64,000 nucleotides of DNA, from positions 2,499,901 to 2,563,900 of the forward strand of contig NZ_LT977071.1 of the NCBI RefSeq assembly GCF_900250075.1, given 5' to 3'. Shown here piece after piece: positions 8,112-16,530 of this stretch; the first letter of the stretch is position 1, and every line of letters starts with the position of its first letter. A program made the position numbers and the translations under genes. This DNA comes from Cupriavidus taiwanensis. GTDB taxonomy: Bacteria > Pseudomonadota > Gammaproteobacteria > Burkholderiales > Burkholderiaceae. A model generated the notes under the pieces. That model did not search any database. It was not told the origin of the DNA and saw only the letters and a list, made by a program, of their open reading frames with translations.

Positions 8112-9062
8112 GTGTCCATCGCCCCCGACAAGCTGGTCCACAACCTGGTATCGCGGCTGCGCCTGCGCCACCTGCCGCTGCTGCTCGCGCTGGCGCGGCA
8201 GCGCTCGGTGTCGCGCGTGGCGGCCGAGCTCAACCTGTCGCAGCCCGCCGTCACCAAGACCCTGCGCGAGATCGAAGACATCTTCATGGTGCCGCTGTTC
8301 ACCCGCACCCGGCGCGGACTGGAGCCCACGCCCACCGGCCTGGCGGTGCTGGCGCACGCCCGGCTGACACTGGCCGATGCCGATGCGCTGGGGCGCGAAC
8401 TGGCGGCGATCGAAGCGGGCCTGTCGGGCCGGCTGCGCCTGGGCGTGATTCCCTACATCAGCCGCGGCGTGCTCGATGCGGCCTGCACCTTCGGCCTGGC
8501 GCAGACCCCGCGGGTGTCGGTGCTGGTGCGCGAAGGCACCACCGACGAGCTGGTCGGCGCGCTGCGCGAGCATGAACTGGACTGCGTCATCGCGCGCACC
8601 TTCTTTGCGCCGGGCGCCGACATCGTGCAGCAGCCGCTGTATCGCGAAGAGCCGGCGCTGGTCGTGCCCACCGCGGCTGCCACCCGGCTGGCGCGCGGCG
8701 CGCTCGACTGGCACCGGCTGGCCGAACGCGACTGGATCCTGCCGCCGCCCAACACGCCGATCCGGCGCACCATCAACACCATCTTCGCGGTGGCGGGGGT
8801 GGCGCAGCCGACGCCGATGGTCGAGACGTATTCGATCAAGACCATGGCCACGCTGATGCGCAGGCATCCGGCGGCGACGACCATCGTGCCCAGGGCCGTT
8901 GCCAGCGAACTGGCCGAGGCCAGGGGCGCGGCGGTGCTGCCGCATGCGCTGAGCTGGGACCTGCCGCCGGTGGGCGTGATGTGGCGGCGCCAGCCGGTGG
9001 AGGACGATGTGGTCGCGGCGCTGGTGGCGTGCCTGCGCGCGCTGCCGGCAGACCTCGCGTAG
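8112..9062 (+). CDS. LysR-type transcriptional regulator
   Basis: The 316-residue product has an N-terminal winged HTH (about residues 19-77). It shows the VSRVAAELNLSQPAVTKTLREIE helix-turn-helix and LFTRTRRGLEPTPTG, followed by a co-inducer domain. The start is placed at the GTG at 8112, which gives the usual LysR length. A longer reading from 8037 would run through the inverted repeats and is unlikely; the ribosome site of the chosen start is weak. The gene is divergent from the ggt-like/receptor/GAF operon, so control of that operon, and of itself, is the natural inference. Confidence 0.9.
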   Translation: MSIAPDKLVHNLVSRLRLRHLPLLLALARQRSVSRVAAELNLSQPAVTKTLREIEDIFMVPLFTRTRRGLEPTPTGLAVLAHARLTLADADALGRELAAIEAGLSGRLRLGVIPYISRGVLDAACTFGLAQTPRVSVLVREGTTDELVGALREHELDCVIARTFFAPGADIVQQPLYREEPALVVPTAAATRLARGALDWHRLAERDWILPPPNTPIRRTINTIFAVAGVAQPTPMVETYSIKTMATLMRRHPAATTIVPRAVASELAEARGAAVLPHALSWDLPPVGVMWRRQPVEDDVVAALVACLRALPADLA

Positions 9063-9110
9063 CGCGCGGCGCGCGCCCCGGCAAGGCGCGCACGCGCTCA
9101 CCGCCAGAGC

Positions 9111-11321
9111 CTAATTCCGCGTCAATACCCGCACCGGCCCGCGCCGCTCCAGCACGTCTACCACCACGCGCTCGCCGGAACGTCGCACCGCGACGTCGGC
9201 GCTGCCGCCGCCGACGCCGAGGTTGCGGAACACCACCTCGTCCAGGAATGGCGGCAGCGACGGGTTCTCGAACGTGATCGCCGGTTCCTGCGTGTCGAAG
9301 TCCAGGCCCAGGCAGGCCTGCAGCATCAGCAGCGGCGCGGCCGCGGCCCAGGCCTGCGGCGCGCACGCCACCGGATAGAAGGTCGGTCCCTGGCTGCGTT
9401 GCCGCGCGAAGCCGCAGAACAGTTCGGGCAGGCGGCGCAGGTCGATATAGCTCGAGGCCGCGAACAGGCCCTCGAAGATGCGGCTCGCTTCGGGGTGGTA
9501 GCCGTAGCGCGCCATGCCCGCCGCGATCAGGGCATTGTCATGCGGCCAGACCGAGCCGTTGTGGTAGCTCATCGGGTTGAAGCGCGCCGCGTCCGCGGCG
9601 ACGGTGCGGATACCCCAGCCGCAGAACGACGTACTCTGCATCAGCGTGCCCACGACCGAGGGCGCGCGCTGCGGCAGCGCGATGCCGGTGAACAGCGTAT
9701 GCCCCGCGTTCGAGGCGCGGATGCGGCACGGCTGCTTCTGGCCATCCAGCGCCAGCACGTAAGTGCCCAGCGCGGGGTCATAGAAGTGCTTGTCGAAGGC
9801 GTCGCGCAGCACTTCCGCCCTGGCGGCATAGCGAGCGGCGCCCTCGCTGTCGTCCAGCGCCGCGCGGATCTGTGCCGCGGCCTGCCAGGCGCCGTAGGTG
9901 TAGGCCTGCACCTCGGCCAGCGCGATCGGGCCGGCGGCGAGCCGCCCGTCCTCGTGGAACACCGAATCGCGGCTGTCTTTCCAGCCCTGGTTGATCAGGC
10001 CCTCCGGCGACTGCCGGCCGTATTCGACGAACAGGTCGCCATCGCGGTCGCCGTACTCGCCGATCCAGTCCAACGCGGCCTGTAGGCGGGGCCACAGCGC
10101 GCGCATGGTGTCGACATCGCCGGTGCGCCGCAGGTAGGCGCCGGCCAGCAGCACGAACAGCGGCGTGGCATCGACGCTGCCGTAGTAGAGCGCGAACGGC
10201 ACCTCGCCCAGGCGCGCCATTTCGCCATGGCGCATCTCGTGCAGGATCTTGCCGGGCTCGGCATCGGCGCCGGGGTCGACGGTCTCGGCCTGCATCGCGG
10301 CAAGGTACTGCAGCACGCCGCGCGCGATCTCGGGATCGAGCCATAGCGTCTGCAACGCCGTGATCAGCGCATCCCGGCCGAATACCGTACTGAACCACGG
10401 GATGCCGGCATACGGGTAAGGTCCATGCACGGTGTTGGTCAGCAGCATGTACAGGTCGGAGATGCTGCGCCGCGCGACTTCGGTGAACAGCTCGTTCGAG
10501 GTGGTGATCGACGCCGCGCGCCCGGACGAGCGCCGCAGCTCGCGCCGGGACTGCAGCAGCGCGCCGAGAAAGGACTGGGCCTCGCGCTCTTCATGATCCA
10601 CCGACTGGCAGCGGATCTCCATGCGCAGCAGCTGCATGCACGACGGCTTGAGCAGCAGCGTGAAGCTGGCGCGGCTGCCGCTCAGCTCCTGCGGCTTCGG
10701 ATCGAACGAGAGCCGGGTTTCGCGCCGCGCCTCGTCCAGGCCGGTATAGCTGAGCGTGACCGCGGCGCCGTCGACTTGCGGCGGGTGCAGGGTGCCGCGC
10801 CGCAGCCGCTGCGTGCCGCGTACTTCGAACAGGTCGGCAAAGTCCGCATCGAAGGCGATGTCGATGCACACGCGCCGCGGCCGGTCGTCGAAGTTGCGCA
10901 CGCTCAGGCGTTCATAGCAGGCGCCGTTCCACAGGAAGCGCGAGCGGCGCAGGTGGATCAGGTCGTGCTCGAGCCACAGCGCGCCCTCCTGGTCGAACAG
11001 GTCCGGATTGGTCAGGTCGCACGTCAGCGCGGCATTGTCGTCGCGCAGCGTCGACGACAGCAGCATCGGACGCTGCCCTTCCACCGTCAGCCGCAGGAAG
11101 GACAGGTGGCGCGTGTCGAAATGGAACAGCCCCTCGGGGCTGCCCGGCGCACCGATCGCGTCGCCGTTATGGTCGAACAGCGCGAAGGTGTCGCCATGCT
11201 TGAGCGTGCGCGGGCGCCGCTCCTGCAGCGACGCCGCCGCGGGGATATAGAACTGCGCGACGTCGCCAGCGCCGGCGACCGCCACCGAGCGGTTGGGATG
11301 TTCCGTGGATTCTGCAGGCAT
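9111..11321 (-). CDS. amylo-alpha-1,6-glucosidase / glycogen debranching-type enzyme
   Basis: This 736-residue protein has an N-terminal debranching-associated beta domain (about residues 40-240, with PEGLFHFDTRHLS). A long alpha/alpha-barrel glucosidase domain follows (about 290-650). Recognisable family segments are GIPWFSTVFGRDALITALQ, the YYGSVDATPLFV segment, and SYHNGSVWPHDNALIA. Such enzymes act on alpha-1,6 or related branch linkages in cytoplasmic glucans; exact substrate is unknown. The start is the ATG at 11321 with a GGAGAG site; no signal peptide is present. The gene lies 32 bp downstream of a GT4 glycosyltransferase on the same strand, so the pair probably forms an operon for storage or compatible-solute glucan metabolism. 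Confidence 0.9.
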   Translation of the reverse strand: MPAESTEHPNRSVAVAGAGDVAQFYIPAAASLQERRPRTLKHGDTFALFDHNGDAIGAPGSPEGLFHFDTRHLSFLRLTVEGQRPMLLSSTLRDDNAALTCDLTNPDLFDQEGALWLEHDLIHLRRSRFLWNGACYERLSVRNFDDRPRRVCIDIAFDADFADLFEVRGTQRLRRGTLHPPQVDGAAVTLSYTGLDEARRETRLSFDPKPQELSGSRASFTLLLKPSCMQLLRMEIRCQSVDHEEREAQSFLGALLQSRRELRRSSGRAASITTSNELFTEVARRSISDLYMLLTNTVHGPYPYAGIPWFSTVFGRDALITALQTLWLDPEIARGVLQYLAAMQAETVDPGADAEPGKILHEMRHGEMARLGEVPFALYYGSVDATPLFVLLAGAYLRRTGDVDTMRALWPRLQAALDWIGEYGDRDGDLFVEYGRQSPEGLINQGWKDSRDSVFHEDGRLAAGPIALAEVQAYTYGAWQAAAQIRAALDDSEGAARYAARAEVLRDAFDKHFYDPALGTYVLALDGQKQPCRIRASNAGHTLFTGIALPQRAPSVVGTLMQSTSFCGWGIRTVAADAARFNPMSYHNGSVWPHDNALIAAGMARYGYHPEASRIFEGLFAASSYIDLRRLPELFCGFARQRSQGPTFYPVACAPQAWAAAAPLLMLQACLGLDFDTQEPAITFENPSLPPFLDEVVFRNLGVGGGSADVAVRRSGERVVVDVLERRGPVRVLTRN

Positions 11322-11353
11322 GAGGGGGTCTCTCCAGCAGTGGTCGTGTGCGG

Positions 11354-12433
11354 TTATGCGAGCGCCAGTCCGTCGGCCTCGCCATGTGTCTCGCCCGCGT
11401 CGCCGGGGTTGGGCAAGCCCTGGTAGATGCGCACGTAGTCGCGCGCCATCCGCTCGGCGGTAAAGCGCGCTTCGAACGCGGCGCGCACGCCGGCGCGCGG
11501 CAGCGTCGCCACGCTGGCGACAGCGGCCACCGCTTCGTCGACGCTGTGCACGATATAGCCGCTGATGCCCGGCTCGATCACCTCGGGCACCGAACCGCAG
11601 TCGAACGCAATCACCGGCGTGCCGCACGCCATGGCCTCGATCATCACCAGGCCGAACGGCTCGGGCCAGGCGATCGGGAACAGCAGCGCGCGCGCATTGC
11701 CGAGGAACGCCGACTTCGCCGACTCGTCGATTTCACCGATGTATTCGACTTCGGCATGCGCCGCCACCAGCGGGCGGATCACTTCCTGCCAGTAGGTGCG
11801 GTCGACCCGGTCGACCTTGGCTGCCATCTTCAGCGGCAAACCCGCGCGCGCGGCCACCTCGATGGCATGGTCGGGCCGCTTTTCCGGCGAGATGCGGCCA
11901 AGGAATGCCAGGTAGTCGCCCGCCGGACTGGCGCAGTAGTCCAGCAGCGTCGCCGGGATGCCGTGGTGGACCGTGCCTACCCAGTTCACCGGCGGCATCG
12001 GCGCGCGCTGCGCGTCGGAGACCGACACCAGCGGGAATTGCGGGAAATGCGCATAGAAGGGCTGCAGCTCCGGCAAGTCCAGCCGCCCGTGCAAGGTGGT
12101 CAGCGCGCGCACCGGCAGGCGCCGCAGCAGCGGGCATTGCAGCATGTCGATATGGAAGTGCAGGACATCGAAGCGCGCGGCGGCCGCCATCACGCGGTCC
12201 AGCATCATCACGTAGTAGGGCAGATGGTCGCCGACGTCCGCATCGAGGCGCAGCGCCATGTCGCAGCACGGCACCAGTTCGGCGCCGGTGACCGAGTCGC
12301 CGCTGGCGAACAGCGTGACCTCATGGCCCTGGCGCACCAGTTCTTCCGTCAGGTACGAAACGATGCGCTCGGTGCCGCCATACAGGCTGGGCGGGCAGCG
12401 TTCGGCTAGTGGTGCAATCTGCGCAATCTTCAT
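11354..12433 (-). CDS. GT4 family glycosyltransferase
   Basis: The 359-residue product is a GT-B fold, GT4-type retaining glycosyltransferase. The N-terminal domain begins MKIAQIAPLAERCPPSLYGG, with a glycine-rich acceptor-site loop (YGGTE). The C-terminal donor domain carries FLGRISPEKRPDHAIE and the EPFGLVMIEAMACGTPVIA segment with the E-x7-E motif. The start is the ATG at 12433, preceded by GGGGGAG; earlier open frame lacks coding character. It precedes the debranching-type enzyme gene by 32 bp. The donor and acceptor cannot be read from the sequence; a role with the neighbour in glucan metabolism is inferred. Confidence 0.9.
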   Translation of the reverse strand: MKIAQIAPLAERCPPSLYGGTERIVSYLTEELVRQGHEVTLFASGDSVTGAELVPCCDMALRLDADVGDHLPYYVMMLDRVMAAAARFDVLHFHIDMLQCPLLRRLPVRALTTLHGRLDLPELQPFYAHFPQFPLVSVSDAQRAPMPPVNWVGTVHHGIPATLLDYCASPAGDYLAFLGRISPEKRPDHAIEVAARAGLPLKMAAKVDRVDRTYWQEVIRPLVAAHAEVEYIGEIDESAKSAFLGNARALLFPIAWPEPFGLVMIEAMACGTPVIAFDCGSVPEVIEPGISGYIVHSVDEAVAAVASVATLPRAGVRAAFEARFTAERMARDYVRIYQGLPNPGDAGETHGEADGLALA

Positions 12434-12620
12434 CGGCTCTCCCCCCTGGTCATCAGCAAACTGCAGGGTGGATAGCCGCGACAGTGCCTTGGGGCTGATG
12501 AAGGCACCATAGAAAGCGGCGGGGGCTTTTTCAAGCTGGTCCGGACCATGCAGGCGCGGCATGGAAACCATGTAGCGCAGCGATGATGACGGCCCTGCCC
12601 GTCAGGGCTTACCCGGAGGC

Positions 12621-12659
12621 GCGGCCGCTGCTATTTCGCGGTGCGGAATAGCGGGCCGC
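12621..12659. repeat. imperfect inverted repeat, about 39 bp
   Basis: GCTATTTCGC (12630-12639) pairs with GCGGAATAGC (12643-12652) with one mismatch over a 3-base loop. The stem continues outward with GCGGCC against GGGCCGC and a small bulge. A pyrimidine-rich stretch (TTTCCTT) follows on the + strand. It may act as a terminator-like or attenuator structure, but no + strand gene precedes it. Confidence 0.55.
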
Positions 12660-12742
12660 TTTCCTTGACGGTGCCTGCGCGCCTATGCAAAAGTCGGCGA
12701 AAACGAACGATCGTGCGGGAACGCTTTCCCGACACGGCGTCA

Positions 12743-12763
12743 CCGGACGGCAACGCCGTCCGG
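12743..12763 (+). repeat. perfect 9-bp stem hairpin in liv leader
   Basis: CCGGACGGC (12743-12751) pairs perfectly with GCCGTCCGG (12755-12763) across a 3-base AAC loop. It lies about 290 bp before livH, probably in its leader or promoter region. No T-tract follows, so it is not a typical terminator. Confidence 0.6.
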
Positions 12764-13050
12764 CTTGCCGGGCGGCCATCGCGCCGCATCGCACAGGAGA
12801 CACCGCCATGCAGCATCCGCAGCACCGCATTGCGCACCACCATTGCCTCGTCCCGCACGTGGACGTGGCGCCTACGCGCAACAACGCCCGCACCGTCGCC
12901 CGCACTCCGGCACGACCACCCGCGCTGCCGTCCGCCTGACCCACAGCGCCCGAGTTTCACCTGCGCGGCCGCACTTGGCGTCGCCGCGACGGAACACGCA
13001 CGGCCATTGCCGGCGCGTGCCTGCTTTCCCGAACCGCAAGAGGTACCCCC

Positions 13051-13914
13051 GTGGCATTGTTCCTTCAACAGTTCCTGAACGGCCTGACGCTGGGCGGCGT
13101 GTACAGCCTGGTGGCGCTTGGCCTGACGCTGGTCTACGGCATCCTGCACGTGCCCAATTTCGCGCACGGCGCCTTCTACATGGCAGGCGCCTACGTGTCG
13201 TACTACCTGATGACGGCGCTGGGCGTGAACTACTGGCTGGCGATGCTGGGCGCGGCGCTGGTGGTGGCGGTGCTGTCGATGCTGGCCGACCGGCTGGTGT
13301 TCCACCCGCTGCGCAATTCGCCCGAGCTGCACGACATGATCGCCGCCATCGGCATCCTGCTGTTCCTGGAGGCCGGTGCGCAGGCGCTGTGGGGCGCGGA
13401 CTTCCACCGCATGCCCACGCCCTATGGCCAGATCGTCGATGTGTTCGGCCTGACCGCGCCGCTGCAGCGCCTGCTGATCATCGGCGCCGCCTTTGCGCTG
13501 ATGGTGCTGCTGCACCTGTTCCTGACCCGCACCATGACCGGCGCCACCATCATGGCGATGGCGCAGAACCGTGAAGGCGCGGCGCTGGTCGGCATCGACG
13601 CCACGCGCGTAACGCTGCTGGTGTTCGCCATCTCCGGCGCGCTGGCCGCGATCGCCGCCACGCTGTATGCGCCGATCAACCTGGTCTACCCCAGCATGGG
13701 CAACCTGGTGATCACCAAGGCCTTCGTCATCATCATCCTCGGCGGCATGGGCAGCATCCCCGGCGCCATCGTCGGCGGGCTGATCATCGGCATGGCCGAG
13801 AGCTTCGGCGGCTTCTACGTTTCCACCGACTACAAGGACATCATCGCCTTCGTGCTGCTGGTGGTGATCCTGTCGATCCGGCCGCAGGGCCTGTTTGCCG
13901 GCAAGGCAGCCTGA
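13051..13914 (+). CDS. livH: branched-chain amino acid-type ABC transporter permease LivH
   Basis: This 287-residue integral membrane permease starts at GTG 13051, with AAGAGG upstream. Family segments are NGLTLGGVYSLVALGLTLVYGIL at the start and NFAHGAFYMAGAY. Near the C-terminus, TKAFVIIILGGMGSIPGAIVGGLIIG is the cytoplasmic-loop region that contacts the ATPases. It pairs with LivM to form the channel of a high-affinity importer. It is the first gene of the livHMGF-receptor operon (13051-17703) and ends 10 bp before livM. The class includes importers of amino acids, amides, urea and aromatic acids; the exact substrate is not readable. Confidence 0.93.
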   Translation: MALFLQQFLNGLTLGGVYSLVALGLTLVYGILHVPNFAHGAFYMAGAYVSYYLMTALGVNYWLAMLGAALVVAVLSMLADRLVFHPLRNSPELHDMIAAIGILLFLEAGAQALWGADFHRMPTPYGQIVDVFGLTAPLQRLLIIGAAFALMVLLHLFLTRTMTGATIMAMAQNREGAALVGIDATRVTLLVFAISGALAAIAATLYAPINLVYPSMGNLVITKAFVIIILGGMGSIPGAIVGGLIIGMAESFGGFYVSTDYKDIIAFVLLVVILSIRPQGLFAGKAA

Positions 13915-13924
13915 GGAGCAAGAC

Positions 13925-14956
13925 ATGAAAGCACTGCAAGGAAAGACCGGCTGGATGCTGTTGCTGGCGCTGGCGATCGCGTTCCCGCTGGTCACGCCCG
14001 ACAGCTACTACCTGACCGTGATGACGCTGGCCTTCATCTATGCCATCGCCACGCTCGGGCTGAACCTGATCACCGGCTATACCGGCCAGCTCAACCTGGC
14101 GCACGGCGGCTTCATGGCCATCGGCGCCTACACGCTGGGGATCCTGACCGTGGACTACCAGGTGCCGTTCTGGCTGGCTTTCGTGCTGGCCGGGGTGCTG
14201 TGCATGGTGCTGGGCTATGTGGTCGGCGTGGTGTCGCTGCGCCTGAAGGGCCATTACTTCTCGATCTTCACCATGTGCGTGGGCTACATCATCTACCTGC
14301 TGATCGAGAAGTGGGAAAGCCTGACGCACGGCACGGTGGGGCTGATCGGCATCCCGGTGCCGGCGGCGATCGGGCCGCTCGGCTTCGACAGCGTGCAGGC
14401 GCAGTATTACCTGGTGCTGGCCTTCCTGGCGGTCGGCGTGTTCCTGATGCACCGCATCGTCACCTCGCTGCTGGGCCGCAGCTTCATGGCCGTGCGCAAC
14501 AGCGACGCGCTGGCCGAGGCGTTGGGCATCAACCTGATGCGCACCAAGGTGCTGTCGTTCGTGCTGTCGGTGGGCTACGCCGGCTTTGCCGGCGCGCTGT
14601 ACGCGGGACAGGTGCGCTTCCTGGGCCCGGACATCGCCCGCACCGACCTGACCTTCGACATGGTGATGTCGATGCTGGTGGGCGGCATCGGCACGCTGTT
14701 CGGGCCGCTGCTGGGCGCGGTGCTGGTGCCGTGGATCACGCAGTCGCTGCAGTTCATGCAGGACTACCGCATGCTGGTGTTCGGGCCGGTGCTGGTGCTG
14801 CTGATCATCTTCGTGCCCGACGGCATCGTCGGCTCTTACCTGAAGAAGCAGGCGCGCAAGGCCGCCGCCGAGCGCCGCGGCAAGCTGGCCCAGCCCGCCG
14901 CCGAGAGCCACACCGCCGCTGTACCGACCACCCGCGCCGGAGCCGACCATGCTTGA
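13925..14956 (+). CDS. livM: branched-chain amino acid-type ABC transporter permease LivM
   Basis: The 343-residue permease shows [30 protein letters not shown] and, near residue 255, [21 protein letters not shown]. These are the LivM signatures. About eight to ten membrane helices are visible, followed by a basic cytoplasmic tail ([14 protein letters not shown]). The ATG at 13925 has GAGGAG 6 bases before it; the frame is open upstream but overlaps livH. It overlaps livG by 8 bases. With LivH it forms the heterodimeric channel. Confidence 0.93.
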   Translation: MKALQGKTGWMLLLALAIAFPLVTPDSYYLTVMTLAFIYAIATLGLNLITGYTGQLNLAHGGFMAIGAYTLGILTVDYQVPFWLAFVLAGVLCMVLGYVVGVVSLRLKGHYFSIFTMCVGYIIYLLIEKWESLTHGTVGLIGIPVPAAIGPLGFDSVQAQYYLVLAFLAVGVFLMHRIVTSLLGRSFMAVRNSDALAEALGINLMRTKVLSFVLSVGYAGFAGALYAGQVRFLGPDIARTDLTFDMVMSMLVGGIGTLFGPLLGAVLVPWITQSLQFMQDYRMLVFGPVLVLLIIFVPDGIVGSYLKKQARKAAAERRGKLAQPAAESHTAAVPTTRAGADHA

Positions 14957-15713
14957 GATCCGCAACCTGACCAAGAAATTCGGCGGCCTGACCGCCGTGC
15001 ACGATGTCTCGGTGACCTTCGAGCAGGGCCATATCAACGCCATCATCGGCCCCAATGGCGCCGGCAAGACCACCTTCTTCAACCTGGTCGCGGGCACCCA
15101 TGCGCCCTCCTCCGGCCAGATCCTGTTCAAGGGCCAGGACGTGGCCGGCCTGCGCGCCGACCAGATCGCACGCCTCGGCGTGGCCCGCACCTTCCAGGCG
15201 ACGGCGCTGTTCGACCGCGCCACGGTGCTCGACAACCTGATCGTCGGCCACCGGCTGCGCACCCGTTCCGGGCTGGGCGACGTGCTGTTCAACACCCGCC
15301 GCCTGCGCGAGGAAGAGCGGCTGTGCCGCGACAAGGCCGAGGCCGCGCTGGACTTCGTCGGCCTGTCGCACCTGGCGCACGAGGTCGCGGCCGACATCAC
15401 GCAGGAGGCGCGCAAGCGCGTGGCGTTCGCGCTGGCGCTGGCGACCGACCCGGAACTGCTGCTGCTCGACGAGCCCGCCGGCGGCGTCAACCCGGAAGAG
15501 ACCGTCGGCCTGGCCGAGCTGATCCGCAAGATGGTGCGCCATGGCAAGACCGTCTGCCTGATCGAACACAAGATGGACATGATCATGCGCCTGGCCGACA
15601 AGATCATGGTGCTGAACTACGGCGAGAAGATCGCCGAAGGCACCCCCGCGCAGATCCAGCAGGATCCGCATGTCATCGAGGCCTACCTGGGAGCCGACCA
15701 TGTTGCAGCTTGA
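14949..15713 (+). CDS. livG: ABC transporter ATP-binding protein LivG
   Basis: The 254-residue ATPase has Walker A GPNGAGKTT and the family hallmark ARTFQATALFDRATVLDN. Walker B is LLLLDEPAGGVNPEE. The signature position reads ITQEARKRVAFALALA, where most ABC proteins have LSGGQ, so the C-loop is unusual (finding). The end has the H-loop CLIEHKMD and the LNYGEKIAEGTPAQIQ tail typical of LivG. It overlaps livM by 8 bases and livF by 14, so translation is coupled. Confidence 0.92.
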   Translation: MLEIRNLTKKFGGLTAVHDVSVTFEQGHINAIIGPNGAGKTTFFNLVAGTHAPSSGQILFKGQDVAGLRADQIARLGVARTFQATALFDRATVLDNLIVGHRLRTRSGLGDVLFNTRRLREEERLCRDKAEAALDFVGLSHLAHEVAADITQEARKRVAFALALATDPELLLLDEPAGGVNPEETVGLAELIRKMVRHGKTVCLIEHKMDMIMRLADKIMVLNYGEKIAEGTPAQIQQDPHVIEAYLGADHVAA

Positions 15714-16407
15714 ACGCGTCTCGCTGTCGTACGGCAGCTTCCGCGCGCTGGACAACATCACCCTGCACGCCGGCGCCGGCGAGCTGGTGGTGCTGCTGGG
15801 CGCCAACGGCGCCGGCAAGAGTTCGATCTTCCTGGCGATGAGCGCGATCCACCGCATCAGCGGCGGCAGCATGCGCTTCGACGGCCGCGAGCTGTCCGGC
15901 ATGAAGCCGTCGCAGATCGTGCAGGCGGGGCTGGTGCATTGCCCGGAGGGACGCAAGCTGTTTCCGGCCATGAGCGTGGAGAAGAACCTGGTGCTGGGCG
16001 CCTACGTGCACCGGCGCGACGGCGCTGGCATCCGCAAGACGCTGGAAGAGGTCTATGAACTGTTCCCGATCCTGCGGCAGAAGAAGGACGATGCGGCCGG
16101 CTCGCTGTCCGGCGGGCAGCAACAGATGGTGGCGCTGGGACGCGCGCTGATGAGCCGCCCGCGCGCGCTGCTGCTGGACGAACCTTCGCTGGGGCTGGCG
16201 CCGCTGGTGGTCAAGCAGATGTTCGAGATCATCCAGCGCATCAACCGCGCGGGGACCACGGTGCTGCTGGCTGAGCAGAACGCTTATGCGGCGCTGGGGA
16301 TTGCGCATCGCGCTTACGTGATCGAGAGCGGCAGGATCGTGATGGAGGGGGATCGGGATGCGTTGCTGAAGGATGAGGGGATTCGCAAGGCGTACATCGG
16401 AGGATAA
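15700..16407 (+). CDS. livF: ABC transporter ATP-binding protein LivF
   Basis: The 235-residue ATPase has Walker A GANGAGKSS, the CPEGRKLFPAMSVEKNL segment typical of LivF, and signature LSGGQQQM. Walker B is ALLLDEPSLGLAP and the H-region is AEQNAYAALGIAHRAYVIESG. The ATG at 15700 lies inside the end of livG. It partners LivG; unlike LivG its C-loop is canonical, so at least one composite site should be fully active. A 123-bp gap with a hairpin separates it from the receptor gene. Confidence 0.93.
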   Translation: MLQLERVSLSYGSFRALDNITLHAGAGELVVLLGANGAGKSSIFLAMSAIHRISGGSMRFDGRELSGMKPSQIVQAGLVHCPEGRKLFPAMSVEKNLVLGAYVHRRDGAGIRKTLEEVYELFPILRQKKDDAAGSLSGGQQQMVALGRALMSRPRALLLDEPSLGLAPLVVKQMFEIIQRINRAGTTVLLAEQNAYAALGIAHRAYVIESGRIVMEGDRDALLKDEGIRKAYIGG

Positions 16408-16440
16408 GAGCGACGGACTTATCCATCCCGAGTGGGTACT

Positions 16441-16464
16441 CCCTCTCCCGCTTGCGGGAGAGGG
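16441..16464. repeat. 11-bp-arm palindrome between livF and receptor gene
   Basis: CCCTCTCCCGC (16441-16451) and GCGGGAGAGGG (16454-16464) are perfect complements with a 2-base loop. Elements of this composition are commonly dispersed in Burkholderiaceae genomes (recalled knowledge). No T-tract follows. In the transcript it could stabilise the upstream message or dampen read-through, so that receptor and permease levels differ. Confidence 0.65.
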
Positions 16465-16530
16465 GAGAAAACAAGCGGTCGACACGGGCCGCGGAACAAA
16501 CAAAGCGCAGTACTTTCAGGAGACAACACC

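Larger units (their letters stand above)
12434..13050. other. 617-bp divergent intergenic region upstream of liv operon
   Basis: This region separates the GT4 gene from livH and must hold divergent promoters. It contains a long imperfect inverted repeat at 12621-12659 and a perfect hairpin at 12743-12763, both listed separately. A TTGACG word at 12665-12670 could be a -35 element, but no good -10 is spaced from it. Short open frames here lack ribosome sites and coding character. Confidence 0.5.

Noticed and set aside
12641-13050. Several + strand frames of 80-145 codons before livH
   Set aside because: Very Arg/Pro/Ala-rich, no ribosome site, and they run into livH in other frames.
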